Below are positions 26,998-34,909 of a stretch of 64,000 bases of DNA, piece by piece; the first letter of the stretch is position 1, and the number at the start of each line of letters is the position of its first letter. The notes below the pieces were generated by a model. It was not told where the DNA came from. It saw only the letters and a list, made by a program, of their open reading frames with translations, and ran no database searches. The stretch is from NCBI GenBank assembly GCA_964420835.1, contig CAYQUO010000003.1, positions 62,001 through 126,000 of the forward strand, written 5' to 3'. This DNA comes from CAYQUO01 sp964420835 (GTDB lineage: Bacteria > Chloroflexota > Anaerolineae > Anaerolineales > Anaerolineaceae). Made by a program: the position numbers and the translations under genes.

Positions 26998-28218
26998 ATG
27001 TCCGAAGTGGTTATTATTGATGCCGTCCGCACACCTATTGGCGCCCTGGGAGGCATGCTGGCGTCTGTCCGCCCGGACGACCTTGCTGCCATCACCATTC
27101 AGGCATTGCTCGAACGAAACCACCTTGATCCTGAAACAGTTGAAGAGGTTTACCTGGGATGTACAAACCAGGCGGGAGAGGACTGTCGAAATATTGCCCG
27201 AATGGCCGCTCTGCTGGCTGGTATGCCGGTAAGAACCGCCGGGGTAACCGTCAATCGGCTTTGTGCATCGGGGTTGACGGCCGTCAACATGGCAGCCCGG
27301 ACAATCCGGTCCGGGGAAGGGGATGTCTTCATCGCCGGTGGAGTGGAAAGCATGTCTAGGGCCCCTTATTCACTTCCAAAATCATCTGTCGGGTACGCTT
27401 TTGGGAACCTGACAGCCTGGGATACCGCACTCGGTTGGCGTTATCCCAACCCACGCATACAGGAGATGTATGGAACTGATCCCATGGGGGAGACTGCTGA
27501 AAAGGTGGCCGAGAAGATGGGAATTACCCGCCTCCGACAGGATGAATTTGCCTTCCAGAGCCATGCCCGGGCAATTTCCGCCCAGGATCAAGGGGTCTTC
27601 GAACCAGAAATCATATCGGTGGCAATAAACGACCGCAAGGGTGGAAAATCCATCTTTCGCCAAGATGAGCGACCTCGCCGTGATACGACCATGGAGGCAT
27701 TGGCCCGCCTTAACCCCGCATTCCGCCCGAATGGCAGCGTAACAGCCGGAAATTCCAGTGGGATGAACGATGGAGCCGCTAGCCTCCTGTTGATGAGCCG
27801 TAATCGATCGGAAAAACTGGGGTTGAAACCAATGGCCCGAATCGTTACATCGGCAGCCTGCGGGGTGGAACCAGCCCTAATGGGATTGGGCCCAATTGCA
27901 GCAACACGCAAGGCACTGGCCAGGGCTGGCATCACCATCCGGGATGTTCAATTGTTTGAGGTCAATGAAGCGTTTGCCGCCCAGGCGCTGGCTGTGATTG
28001 CGGAGTTGGATCTGCCAATGGATTCAACGAATGTTCACGGTGGAGCAATTGCACTGGGCCACCCATTGGGTTGTTCAGGGGCACGGATCCTGACCACACT
28101 TGTCCACGAAATGCAACGAATGGCCCCACAGGTCGGAAGGCCATTTCGAGGGTTGGCAACCCTCTGCGTGGGGGTCGGCCAGGGGGAAACCACCATTGTG
28201 GAATGGGCCGGTGATTAA
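26998..28218 (+). CDS. Acetyl-CoA acetyltransferase / 3-oxoadipyl-CoA thiolase family
   Basis: I place the start at ATG 26998, 5 bases after TTGGAGG; an in-frame ATG 11 codons upstream is less likely. The 406-residue thiolase has the nucleophilic cysteine in NRLCASGLTAVNMA, the GGVESMSRAPYSLPK loop, the catalytic histidine in GGAIALGHPLGCSGARIL and the second cysteine in ATLCVGVGQGE. The GCTNQAGEDCRNIARMAALL stretch is like PcaF. It joins or cleaves acyl-CoA thioesters (acetoacetyl-CoA or 3-oxoadipyl-CoA). No beta-oxidation partner is adjacent, so the pathway is open. Confidence 0.92.
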   Translation: MSEVVIIDAVRTPIGALGGMLASVRPDDLAAITIQALLERNHLDPETVEEVYLGCTNQAGEDCRNIARMAALLAGMPVRTAGVTVNRLCASGLTAVNMAARTIRSGEGDVFIAGGVESMSRAPYSLPKSSVGYAFGNLTAWDTALGWRYPNPRIQEMYGTDPMGETAEKVAEKMGITRLRQDEFAFQSHARAISAQDQGVFEPEIISVAINDRKGGKSIFRQDERPRRDTTMEALARLNPAFRPNGSVTAGNSSGMNDGAASLLLMSRNRSEKLGLKPMARIVTSAACGVEPALMGLGPIAATRKALARAGITIRDVQLFEVNEAFAAQALAVIAELDLPMDSTNVHGGAIALGHPLGCSGARILTTLVHEMQRMAPQVGRPFRGLATLCVGVGQGETTIVEWAGD

Positions 28219-28826
28219 TCGCCTTTATCCATGATTTTTTTTAGATTTTCGGTTTGGCTCTTAGCCGCCTGCTTTTAATGGCAGGCATACTCGGTCCTGC
28301 CATCAACCGTCGAACAGAGCTGGGTGTTTGGCTGGTCTGGTTTCCTCTGCATTTTTGTGCTCCCACCCAGGCACTCACATTTTCCATGCCCGCAAGATGA
28401 ACAAGAAGCGTTGTTAAAAACAGCAACGATTCATTGCAAACATCTTTCCCGGCTCGTCATCTTTTCCAACCGGAAGGGATGCACCCAAAGTCGCGCCAAC
28501 CATTTTATGGATACCTGTTCAGAAATAATTCCATCATAATTTGCGCCGGTGAATGTTAAAACATAAACGGCAATTGTTAACATTGACTATTACAAAATGA
28601 ACAGATTTGTGTATAATTGGCAAACAGAAATTTGTCCCGGGAAGACTCTTAATAAAAACCCGCATCACCACGTGCAGAGTACTTCGAAGAAAAGGGTGGA
28701 TAGTTCTGGTCCATGGAACATCATTGGACAAAACCCGGGAACACTAGAGCAGGCTATGATACCGCATGGTATTGTCATTGCGAGGTATTAAGAGAGACAT
28801 CCTAAGATGACCAGGTTGCCAGGCTC
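28219..28826 (+). other. Intergenic region of 608 bp before the OmpR-like regulator
   Basis: I see no supported gene here. A possible promoter, TTACAA (28590-28595) and TATAAT (28612-28617) with 16 bases between, would give a leader of about 200 bases for the regulator at 28827. Short open frames in the leader lack ribosome sites and recognisable sequence. Confidence 0.4.
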
Positions 28827-29567
28827 GTGAAGGTACAGGAACTGTCTTTAGAAAAAACAAGAATACTGCTCGTTGAAGGAAAGAGAAATACCGGATCGCC
28901 TTCCTTTTTCCCTGGGTTGTTGCGCAAGGGGTATGCTGTGCATTCTGTACCAACCGGTTCTGCTGCACTGGCCTGCCTGAAAGATTTTAATCCCCATCTT
29001 GTCCTTGTGGATGCAGCCTCGATGCGCACGAACGGAAACCGGATCTGCCAATCCATTCGGCTGCCCAATCCCAGGTTGCCAATTATTCTGATACTTGCCG
29101 AGGCACAACCTGCCGGAAAAATCGATTTTGAAGCGATATCGATCCTTCAATTACCCTTTACCCTGCAAAAACTGATCAACCGCATTCGGGCGCTCCTGCC
29201 TGCCGAAAGCCAGCAAATCCTTAAGGCCGGCCAATTAAAACTGGACTTGGAAGAGCATCGTGCGACATACCAGGATCGCCAGGTTAATCTGACCCCCAGG
29301 CTGGTGGCTTTATTGAAGACACTGATGGAACATGCAGGAGAGGTGGTCGACCGTAAAACCTTGTTTAGCATAGTATGGGAAACGGACTACACTGCCGACA
29401 CCCGCACGCTGGATGTTCACATCTCATGGCTGCGGCAAGCTTTGGAGGAAGATCCACGCGACCCGAAGATCATCAAGACCATGCGTGGCATCGGATACAG
29501 GTTGGATGTTGACAGTGGTCACCGCCCACATGTAAAAACTTCCCGAACCCTGCCGGGGACCAAGTAG
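28827..29567 (+). CDS. OmpR-family transcription factor with degenerate receiver domain
   Basis: The 246-residue protein starts at a GTG. Residues of about 11-125 have the receiver layout, but key sites are altered. The acidic pair after ILLV is EG rather than DD/DE, the threonine strand reads LILAEA, and the invariant K of the KP motif is leucine (ILQLPF). The acceptor aspartate survives in HLVLVDAAS. Residues of about 140-235 form an intact winged helix with HISWLRQALEEDPRDPKIIK and TMRGIGYRL. No histidine kinase is adjacent. The domain state suggests phosphorylation-independent control, which is an inference. Confidence 0.82.
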   Translation: MKVQELSLEKTRILLVEGKRNTGSPSFFPGLLRKGYAVHSVPTGSAALACLKDFNPHLVLVDAASMRTNGNRICQSIRLPNPRLPIILILAEAQPAGKIDFEAISILQLPFTLQKLINRIRALLPAESQQILKAGQLKLDLEEHRATYQDRQVNLTPRLVALLKTLMEHAGEVVDRKTLFSIVWETDYTADTRTLDVHISWLRQALEEDPRDPKIIKTMRGIGYRLDVDSGHRPHVKTSRTLPGTK

Positions 29568-29583
29568 AATTTCCACCCCATTC

Positions 29584-29611
29584 TTGACATGACCCGTTCC
29601 GTGGGTATAAT
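29584..29611 (+). promoter_or_regulatory. Promoter of the T-box/serS transcript
   Basis: TTGACA (29584-29589) and TATAAT (29606-29611) are both perfect consensus with a 16-base spacer. The expected +1 is near 29618, just ahead of the T-box leader. Confidence 0.8.
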
Positions 29612-29617
29612 TCGTTT

Positions 29618-29897
29618 AATCAAGGCCCGATGCCCGGGATCAAGTAGGTAATTCAGTCACAGAGAGCCGGTGTTTGCTGAAAGCCGGCAACATTACCGAA
29701 ATCCACCCCGGCGGAGATGGTATTGCGAACATCTCCGGCTGCTTTTGCAGGGATTGATCGTCTGATCAGTCGTAAAAAAGCCGGTGGAACCGTTATCGCC
29801 AGAAGAAGGCTGGAGGGTTAACTTATTCCAGCGAATGCAGGTGGCACCACGAACAGCCCCTTCGTCCTGCAATGGGAGAAGGGGTTGTATTTTTTTG
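29618..29897 (+). promoter_or_regulatory. T-box riboswitch controlling serS (serine specifier)
   Basis: The 280-base leader shows the T-box elements in order. An AGTA loop-E element (29643-29646) faces GAA before TCC (29702-29704), which reads as a serine specifier codon. CAGAGAGCCGG and GCTGAAAGCCGGC follow the Stem I entry. The conserved T-box sequence AGGTGGCACCACG is at 29839-29851. The terminator hairpin CAGCCCCTTC/GAAGGGGTTG (29854-29887) is followed by a T-run. Uncharged tRNA-Ser should stabilise the antiterminator and switch serS on. Specifier placement is read by eye; the class of element is clear. Confidence 0.88.
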
Positions 29898-29914
29898 ATT
29901 TTGAGGAGGAGATC

Positions 29915-31189
29915 ATGCTCGATATCACCCTTTTTCGCGAGAACCCTGAAATGGTGCGATCAGCCTTGCGCCAACGGCACATGGATGCCGGACCCGTTGA
30001 TCAGGTGCTTCTTTTTGACAGCCAGAGAAGAAAACTGTTGACGGAAGTGGAAGCCCTAAAAGCCGAAAGGAATTCGGTGTCAAAAGAGATCGCTCAGATG
30101 AAAAACCCATCTGAAAGGCAGGTAAAAATCGATGCCATGAAGTTGGTCGGCGAAAAGATCGCCCTGCAGGACGAGGAAATTCGAAGGGTCGAAGAGGAAA
30201 TGCAATCCCTTCTGGCCTCGATTCCAAACATACCCGACCCTGATACACCCCCTGGAGCAGGTGAAGATGAGAACGTAATCATTAAAACGGTTGGCCAACC
30301 TTCCCAACCGGGTTTTAATGTTCTGCCGCATTGGGAATTGGGCATCAATTTGGGGCTTATCGATTTTGACAGGGGCGTCAAGATCACCGGATCTCGCTTT
30401 TATGTATTAAACGACCTGGCTGCCCGCCTGCAGCGCGCCCTGATTTCCTGGATGTTGGATCTGCATAACCGGCAGGGGTACACGGAGAAATACACCCCAT
30501 TCATGGTGCGTGGTGCCACGCTCTTTGCTGCAGGTCAACTGCCCAAATTTGCTGACAATCTTTACCGTGACCATGAAGATGACCTTTGGATGGTGCCCAC
30601 TGCCGAGGTACCGCTGACCGGGCTGCACATGGATGAGATTCTGGACCAAAACCAGTTGCCACTCCGTTATACAGCCTACACTCCCTGTTTTCGCCGGGAA
30701 AAAATGAGCGCCGGCCGTGATGTCCGCGGTATTAAACGCGGCCATCAATTTGACAAGGTTGAAATGTATATTTTCTGTGAACCGGAAGAATCCGGCAATG
30801 AACTGCAGAAGATGGTGGCAGATGCCGAGGCCACCTGCATGTCCCTTGGGCTGACATACCGGGTGAAACAGTTGTGCACTGGTGACTTGGGTTTTAATTC
30901 CCGCACCACTTTCGATGTCGAAGTCTGGGCACCGGGTTGCCAGGAATGGTTGGAGGTCTCGTCGGTTTCCAATGTCGGTGATTTTCAGGCCCGGCGTGCT
31001 GCAATCCGGTATCGCCCATCGGGAGGAAAGGGTACCCGCTTCGTGCACACACTGAACGGATCAGGTTTGGGCCTTCCCCGTACCCTGATCGCCGTCCTGG
31101 AGAATTATCAACAAGCCGACGGTTCCGTCATCGTTCCTGAAGTGTTGCGGCCGTGGATGGGGGGCATTGAGGTGATCAGGCCGGGGTAG
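29915..31189 (+). CDS. serS: Seryl-tRNA synthetase
   Basis: I choose ATG 29915, which has GAGGAGG 5-6 bases upstream; the frame extends ten codons further into the leader. The 424-residue class II synthetase charges tRNA-Ser with serine. The N-terminal long coiled-coil arm covers about residues 25-105. The catalytic core has TAEVPLTGLHMDEIL, motif 2 FRREKMSAGRDVRGIKRGHQ, FDKVEMY, and motif 3 GSGLGLPRTLIAVLENYQ with ADGSVIVPEVLRPWMGG. It is controlled by the T-box leader directly upstream. Confidence 0.97.
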   Translation: MLDITLFRENPEMVRSALRQRHMDAGPVDQVLLFDSQRRKLLTEVEALKAERNSVSKEIAQMKNPSERQVKIDAMKLVGEKIALQDEEIRRVEEEMQSLLASIPNIPDPDTPPGAGEDENVIIKTVGQPSQPGFNVLPHWELGINLGLIDFDRGVKITGSRFYVLNDLAARLQRALISWMLDLHNRQGYTEKYTPFMVRGATLFAAGQLPKFADNLYRDHEDDLWMVPTAEVPLTGLHMDEILDQNQLPLRYTAYTPCFRREKMSAGRDVRGIKRGHQFDKVEMYIFCEPEESGNELQKMVADAEATCMSLGLTYRVKQLCTGDLGFNSRTTFDVEVWAPGCQEWLEVSSVSNVGDFQARRAAIRYRPSGGKGTRFVHTLNGSGLGLPRTLIAVLENYQQADGSVIVPEVLRPWMGGIEVIRPG

Positions 31190-31197
31190 CACCGATC

Positions 31198-31719
31198 GTG
31201 AATGGAATGGTCCTTTTCGCGCTGCAAACTGTTACACTATCGGTAATGCTGGTCGGGCTGCTTGGCGTCATCATTCCGATCCTTCCGGGATTAACGATCA
31301 TCTGGGTTTCGGCGTTGGTGTATTGGCTGGTTACCGGGATCACCTGGCAAACCGGCGTTGCCTTGGGCATCCTAACCATCATGATGCTGGGTGGGAATTT
31401 TATCGACAACGTCCTGATGGGTGCCTCCGCCCGGAACACCGGCGCCAGTTGGCTAGCCATCGGTCTCGCTCTCCTGGCTGGCATCATCGGCAGCCTGGCC
31501 TACCCGCCGTTTGGTGGATTAATTGCCGCCCTTTTGGCGATTTTTACATATGAACTGATTCGGTTAAAGGATGCAAGGAGGGCATTGCAGTCCACGATAG
31601 GAATGGCCAAGGGGTGTGGCTGGGCTGCCCTTGCCCGCGGTCTTCTCGGGATCATCATGATTGGCATCTGGGTGCTGGTGGTTTTTTTTCATTGGCAACT
31701 AAATTCACCCCAACGCTAA
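31198..31719 (+). CDS. DUF456 membrane protein
   Basis: The 173-residue protein is very hydrophobic, with about five membrane segments. It has the DUF456 pattern: GLLGVIIPILPGLTIIWVSA near the start, GNFIDNVLMGASARNTGAS in the middle and GSLAYPPFGGLIAALLAIF later. The function of DUF456 is unknown. The GTG start is 8 bases after the serS stop, so it may be co-transcribed with serS and share its T-box control. An ATG three codons later is an alternative start. Confidence 0.82.
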   Translation: MNGMVLFALQTVTLSVMLVGLLGVIIPILPGLTIIWVSALVYWLVTGITWQTGVALGILTIMMLGGNFIDNVLMGASARNTGASWLAIGLALLAGIIGSLAYPPFGGLIAALLAIFTYELIRLKDARRALQSTIGMAKGCGWAALARGLLGIIMIGIWVLVVFFHWQLNSPQR

Positions 31720-31744
31720 CCCAGGAATACCATGGTTCGGATAA

Positions 31745-32536
31745 ATGGACCGATCTCATGTAAACCCCCGGTGGAGCATGAACTTGAACCCCCGTTATTC
31801 AGGCAGAGGAAGTATCGAGAGTGTGGAAGATGGCAGCCGCCTGCATATTCCACCCGGACCTGCCGGCAGGTACCGTCTTTCTCAGTTGGATGATCATTTC
31901 TCACTGCCGAAAAGGGAACTACCCTGGAGGGTGCCGGTTTCCTTTTCCCTTCAAGCAAGGGTCTCAGCAAAGGACATCCCGGGAACATGGGGTTTCGGCT
32001 TTTGGAACAATCCATTCGGCATCGGATTCGGCATTTCTGGAAGGAACGCCGTTCTTCCAGCGCTGCCAAACGCAGCCTGGTTTTTCCATGCCTCGGATAA
32101 CAATTATTTAAGTTTCAGGGACGACCTGCCCGGCAGCGGTTTTCTGGCTGCCAGTTTCAGGTCACTCCGCCTCCCTTCCCTTGCACTCCTCCCGGGTTTC
32201 ACAGCGCTGCCATTCCTGGCCCTCCCTCCTTTCGCACGCCAAATGCGCAAACTGCTGCGCAGGTTCATCCGGGAGGATAACACCCGCCTTGATCTGGATG
32301 TCACCGGCTGGCACTCCTATCAACTGGATTGGGGTCAAGACGGGGTAACCTGGTGGGTGGACGGAGAAATCCGATTCAAAACTTCGAACTCTCCAACCGG
32401 GCCTCTTGGGTTTATCCTGTGGATCGACAATCAGTACGCTGCATTCACCCCAAAAGGCAGGCTCAGAGCCGGGACCTTGGAAAATGACCGGGATTCATGG
32501 CTGGAAATTCGTCACCTGGAGTGTAAAGGCAGATAA
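31745..32536 (+). CDS. Hypothetical protein with probable concanavalin A-like (jelly-roll) fold
   Basis: The 263-residue soluble protein has no signal peptide and no named family that I can assign. The pattern SFSLQARVSAKDIPGTWGFG, GWHSYQLDWGQDGVTWWVDG and TGPLGFILWIDNQYA resembles the strands of GH16 or LamG-like jelly rolls. The GH16 catalytic ExDxxE motif is not seen, so enzymatic activity is doubtful. ATG 31745 has a weak ribosome site; a second ATG at 31778 follows GGTGGAG very closely. It lies 25 bases after the DUF456 gene. Confidence 0.6.
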   Translation: MDRSHVNPRWSMNLNPRYSGRGSIESVEDGSRLHIPPGPAGRYRLSQLDDHFSLPKRELPWRVPVSFSLQARVSAKDIPGTWGFGFWNNPFGIGFGISGRNAVLPALPNAAWFFHASDNNYLSFRDDLPGSGFLAASFRSLRLPSLALLPGFTALPFLALPPFARQMRKLLRRFIREDNTRLDLDVTGWHSYQLDWGQDGVTWWVDGEIRFKTSNSPTGPLGFILWIDNQYAAFTPKGRLRAGTLENDRDSWLEIRHLECKGR

Positions 32537-33495
32537 ATAATCTGGAATCGCCAATGAAATTCCATCATGCTTTAAGAGCATATCGATACACCCACGTCAC
32601 ATTGACAAAGAAGAAAAGATCTCCATCATCGGCAAACCGTTGAATGTGCCCATCGCTTTATTCCGCTACGAAGATGCCCTCTTTCGGAGCAACAAGCTAT
32701 CCTGCGCAGGGCCCGGACCAAACCCACCCTGGTGCCCTCATCCCCGAATGCCTGGGGTAACCTGGCCCTGGCAAACGGATCCCACTCCAACCCAGTTCTC
32801 CCCCAAGGGTTGCCCAAACTCATAAGAGCAAATGTCAAAGGAACGAGGATCATCAAACGGCAAAAAATAACCATCCATCGCCCTCTTTGCTTCCGACAGG
32901 TTCAAACCGGTTCGTTCCTCGTAAATTTTTATGGCTTCAACCTTGTTCCCATTGCGGATCAATTCCAGGGGACCTTAGATGCTTCGGGAGGGAGAGTTCG
33001 AATCCGAAAGGTGCGCCGTGAAGGCGACGTCAGAAAACTGACCCAGTTCACTGTGTGCCATTACTTCAACCTTGTTTATTGTCTTTTGGATTCCAACCTT
33101 GAAGCGCTTAGAAAGAGTACAAATTGCATTTTTACCCTGGTTGGTGCTGACCATCATAACCACTTCGGTCATCGTTTCAACAATCCCAGAATGGCTGCTG
33201 GTTGCTTCGTCGTGGGTAAGCACCTAGCCAGGTATAACGCCGCCTCTCAATTCTCCGGGTGCAATTACCGATGAATTGCAAAATGGGCAGCGGATGGTCC
33301 TGGAACTGCCGGTTGAAGCATCAAGAGGCATAACATAACCCGGGAAATAAAAGACCTGTACCTTTTTTCCATTTCCAAATGAAATGCCTTTGCAAATAAA
33401 TATTATGATTACACAACCCTGTCAATACATTTTTCAGAACCACCGGGGTATCCGTTCTGGTATACTTGGAAAACCTTCAATGGAGAAAAAATTCG
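32537..33495 (+). other. Gene-poor region of about 950 bp
   Basis: No intact gene is convincing here on either strand. The one recognisable piece is a minus-strand fragment resembling the ribosomal L7/L12 C-terminal fold (listed separately). The rest may be decayed coding sequence. Near the right end, TATACT at 33461-33466 could be the -10 of the DUF3090 gene. Confidence 0.45.
32738..32971 (-). pseudogene. L7/L12 C-terminal-domain-like fragment, probably broken
   Basis: The minus strand encodes LELIRNGNKVEAIKIYEERT followed by GLNLSEAKRAMDG. This matches the small family in which an L7/L12 C-terminal fold (typically RxGxKIxAIKxxRxxTGLGLKEAK) stands alone. It has no ATG: a TAA stop at 32975-32977 lies two codons upstream of the first family residues, leaving only TTG or CTG as starts. 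An 82-codon frame in the same phase precedes that stop. After the motif, the last 40 residues look unrelated. A nonsense mutation in a once longer gene is the simplest reading; a short TTG-started gene remains possible. Confidence 0.5.
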
Positions 33496-34020
33496 ATGTC
33501 GGAATCGTATGAATTAAATCCCACAGATCACATCACCATCGATGCCATCGGCAAACCTGGCCAACGCATCTTCTACCTCCAGGGTTGGCGTGCGGACCAG
33601 GTGATCACCATCCTTATCGAAAAGGTCCAGGTACAAACCCTTGCCATTGGGATTGAACAGTTCCTTGGGGAAATCGCCGAACGACAGCCGGACCTTCCTC
33701 CCGCAGAAAGTGATTTTGATGAAGACAAAATGCACATCCTCCCCCCGGTCGATCCTCTTTTCCGAGCCGGCGAACTTGGGCTGATGTATGAGGAAGAAAC
33801 CGATCGCTTGATCCTGGTTGTTCGCGAGATCCAATCAGGAGAACAGAATCCGGAGGAAGCCTCCTCCGTTAAGTTTTGGTGTTCCCGGTCCCAGTTGCGA
33901 GCGCTGGGACGCTGGGGCATGGAGGTTGCCAATCGAGGTCGGCCCATTTGCCCGTATTGCAACCAGCCCATTGACCCGGAAGGACATTTCTGCCCCAAAA
34001 AGAACGGGCACAAACATTAA
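33496..34020 (+). CDS. DUF3090 (TIGR03847) family protein with C-terminal zinc ribbon
   Basis: I start at ATG 33496, 10 bases after GGAG; the frame can be read ten codons further to a TTG. The 174-residue protein has the family hallmarks: a start like MSESYELNPTDHITIDAIGK and GQRIFYLQGW. DPLFRAGELGLMYEEETDRL comes in the middle. A C-terminal ribbon follows with GRPICPYCNQPIDPEGHFCP and NGH. The function is unknown. In Actinobacteria this family is encoded next to an SCO1664-family protein and often near mshC. Here the SCO1664 partner follows directly, but no mycothiol gene is visible. Confidence 0.9.
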   Translation: MSESYELNPTDHITIDAIGKPGQRIFYLQGWRADQVITILIEKVQVQTLAIGIEQFLGEIAERQPDLPPAESDFDEDKMHILPPVDPLFRAGELGLMYEEETDRLILVVREIQSGEQNPEEASSVKFWCSRSQLRALGRWGMEVANRGRPICPYCNQPIDPEGHFCPKKNGHKH

Positions 34021-34038
34021 CCCCCTTTTCGGGGGAAG
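34021..34038 (+). promoter_or_regulatory. Hairpin covering the ribosome site of the SCO1664-family gene
   Basis: CCCCC (34021-34025) and GGGGG (34031-34035) form a tight hairpin with a five-base loop. It starts immediately after the TAA of the DUF3090 gene. The G-run is also the Shine-Dalgarno sequence (GGGGGAAG) of the ATG at 34045. Ribosomes finishing the first gene would open it, which would couple translation of the pair. Confidence 0.55.
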
Positions 34039-34044
34039 TTGATC

Positions 34045-34779
34045 ATGACTTCCACACCGGAATTGGATCTGGTGTTATCCAACATGCTTACTGGCACGCT
34101 TCAGATAGAAGGCCAGTTCTTAAACAGTTCCAACTTCACATTCCTTGGAGTGGTTGAGGCAGATACCCAGAAGATCCACGTCGTTTATAAGCCCCAAAAA
34201 GGAGAACGATCCCTTTGGGATTTCCCTGACCACAGCCTGGCGAAGCGCGAGGTCGCCGCGTTTGAATTGTCCAAGGCTCTGGAATGGGACCTGGTGCCTC
34301 CTACCGTCTATAGGAAAAAGGGGGCTCCGGCAGGCCCGGGGTCGTTGCAGGTTTATATCGATCATGACCCCAGGGTGAATTTTTTCACCTTAACCACTGA
34401 TCAACGGCAGGCCCTTCGCCAGGTTGTCGCTTTTGATTTATTGGCCAACAATGCAGACAGAAAAGCTGGACATATCATCCTTGATCCGCAGGGCCACACC
34501 TGGTTGATCGACCACGGGGTGTGTTTCCATGTCGAAGACAAACTTCGCACGGTCATTTGGGATTTTGCCGGCGAGCCGATTCCCGGTTTGATCCTTCAGG
34601 ATATTGAAAAAGTTGTATGTGAAATCGAAAAAGGTGGCCTCATTCATAAAAGGTTAACCAATTTGTTGGAAAGAGCGGAAATTCATGCAATCGCCTGCCG
34701 GGGTCGCCGGCTTCTTGCTGATGGACAGTTCCCATTTCCAAACAAGGATCGGCGCCCTTTTCCCTGGCCGCCCGTTTAG
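34045..34779 (+). CDS. SCO1664 family protein (TIGR03843), PI3/PI4-kinase-like fold
   Basis: ATG 34045 lies 6 bases after GGGGGAAG, giving 244 residues. Family markers are VVYKPQKGERSLWDFPDHSL with AKREVAAFELSKALEWDLVP, an ATP-grip and lysine region typical of the family. LLANNADRKAGHII and WLIDHGVCFH, KLRTVIWDFAGEPIP follow. These NNxDR and IDHG stretches resemble the catalytic and metal-binding loops of phosphatidylinositol-kinase-like enzymes. It may therefore phosphorylate a small molecule or protein. The substrate is unknown. It pairs with the DUF3090 zinc-ribbon protein upstream and appears translationally coupled to it. Confidence 0.88.
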   Translation: MTSTPELDLVLSNMLTGTLQIEGQFLNSSNFTFLGVVEADTQKIHVVYKPQKGERSLWDFPDHSLAKREVAAFELSKALEWDLVPPTVYRKKGAPAGPGSLQVYIDHDPRVNFFTLTTDQRQALRQVVAFDLLANNADRKAGHIILDPQGHTWLIDHGVCFHVEDKLRTVIWDFAGEPIPGLILQDIEKVVCEIEKGGLIHKRLTNLLERAEIHAIACRGRRLLADGQFPFPNKDRRPFPWPPV

Positions 34780-34909
34780 GGTATCTTGCGGTATCATTAT
34801 AGGGCAGGAAGTCAACCGTTATCCTGCAAACACGGTTAATTCCAACTAAAAAATCCAAGGAATGCAAATCCTTGAAAAGAAATGACACTCATGAAAACAG
34901 GAGTACTTT

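Noticed and set aside
28597..28791. 64-codon ORF in the leader of the OmpR-like regulator
   Set aside because: It starts within the putative -10 region, lacks a ribosome site and looks random.
30407..31048. 213-codon minus-strand ORF
   Set aside because: It lies entirely antisense to the serS catalytic core and has no recognisable motif.
32985..33015. T-loop-like GAGTTCGAATCC on the plus strand suggesting a tRNA
   Set aside because: No acceptor, D or anticodon stem can be built around it.
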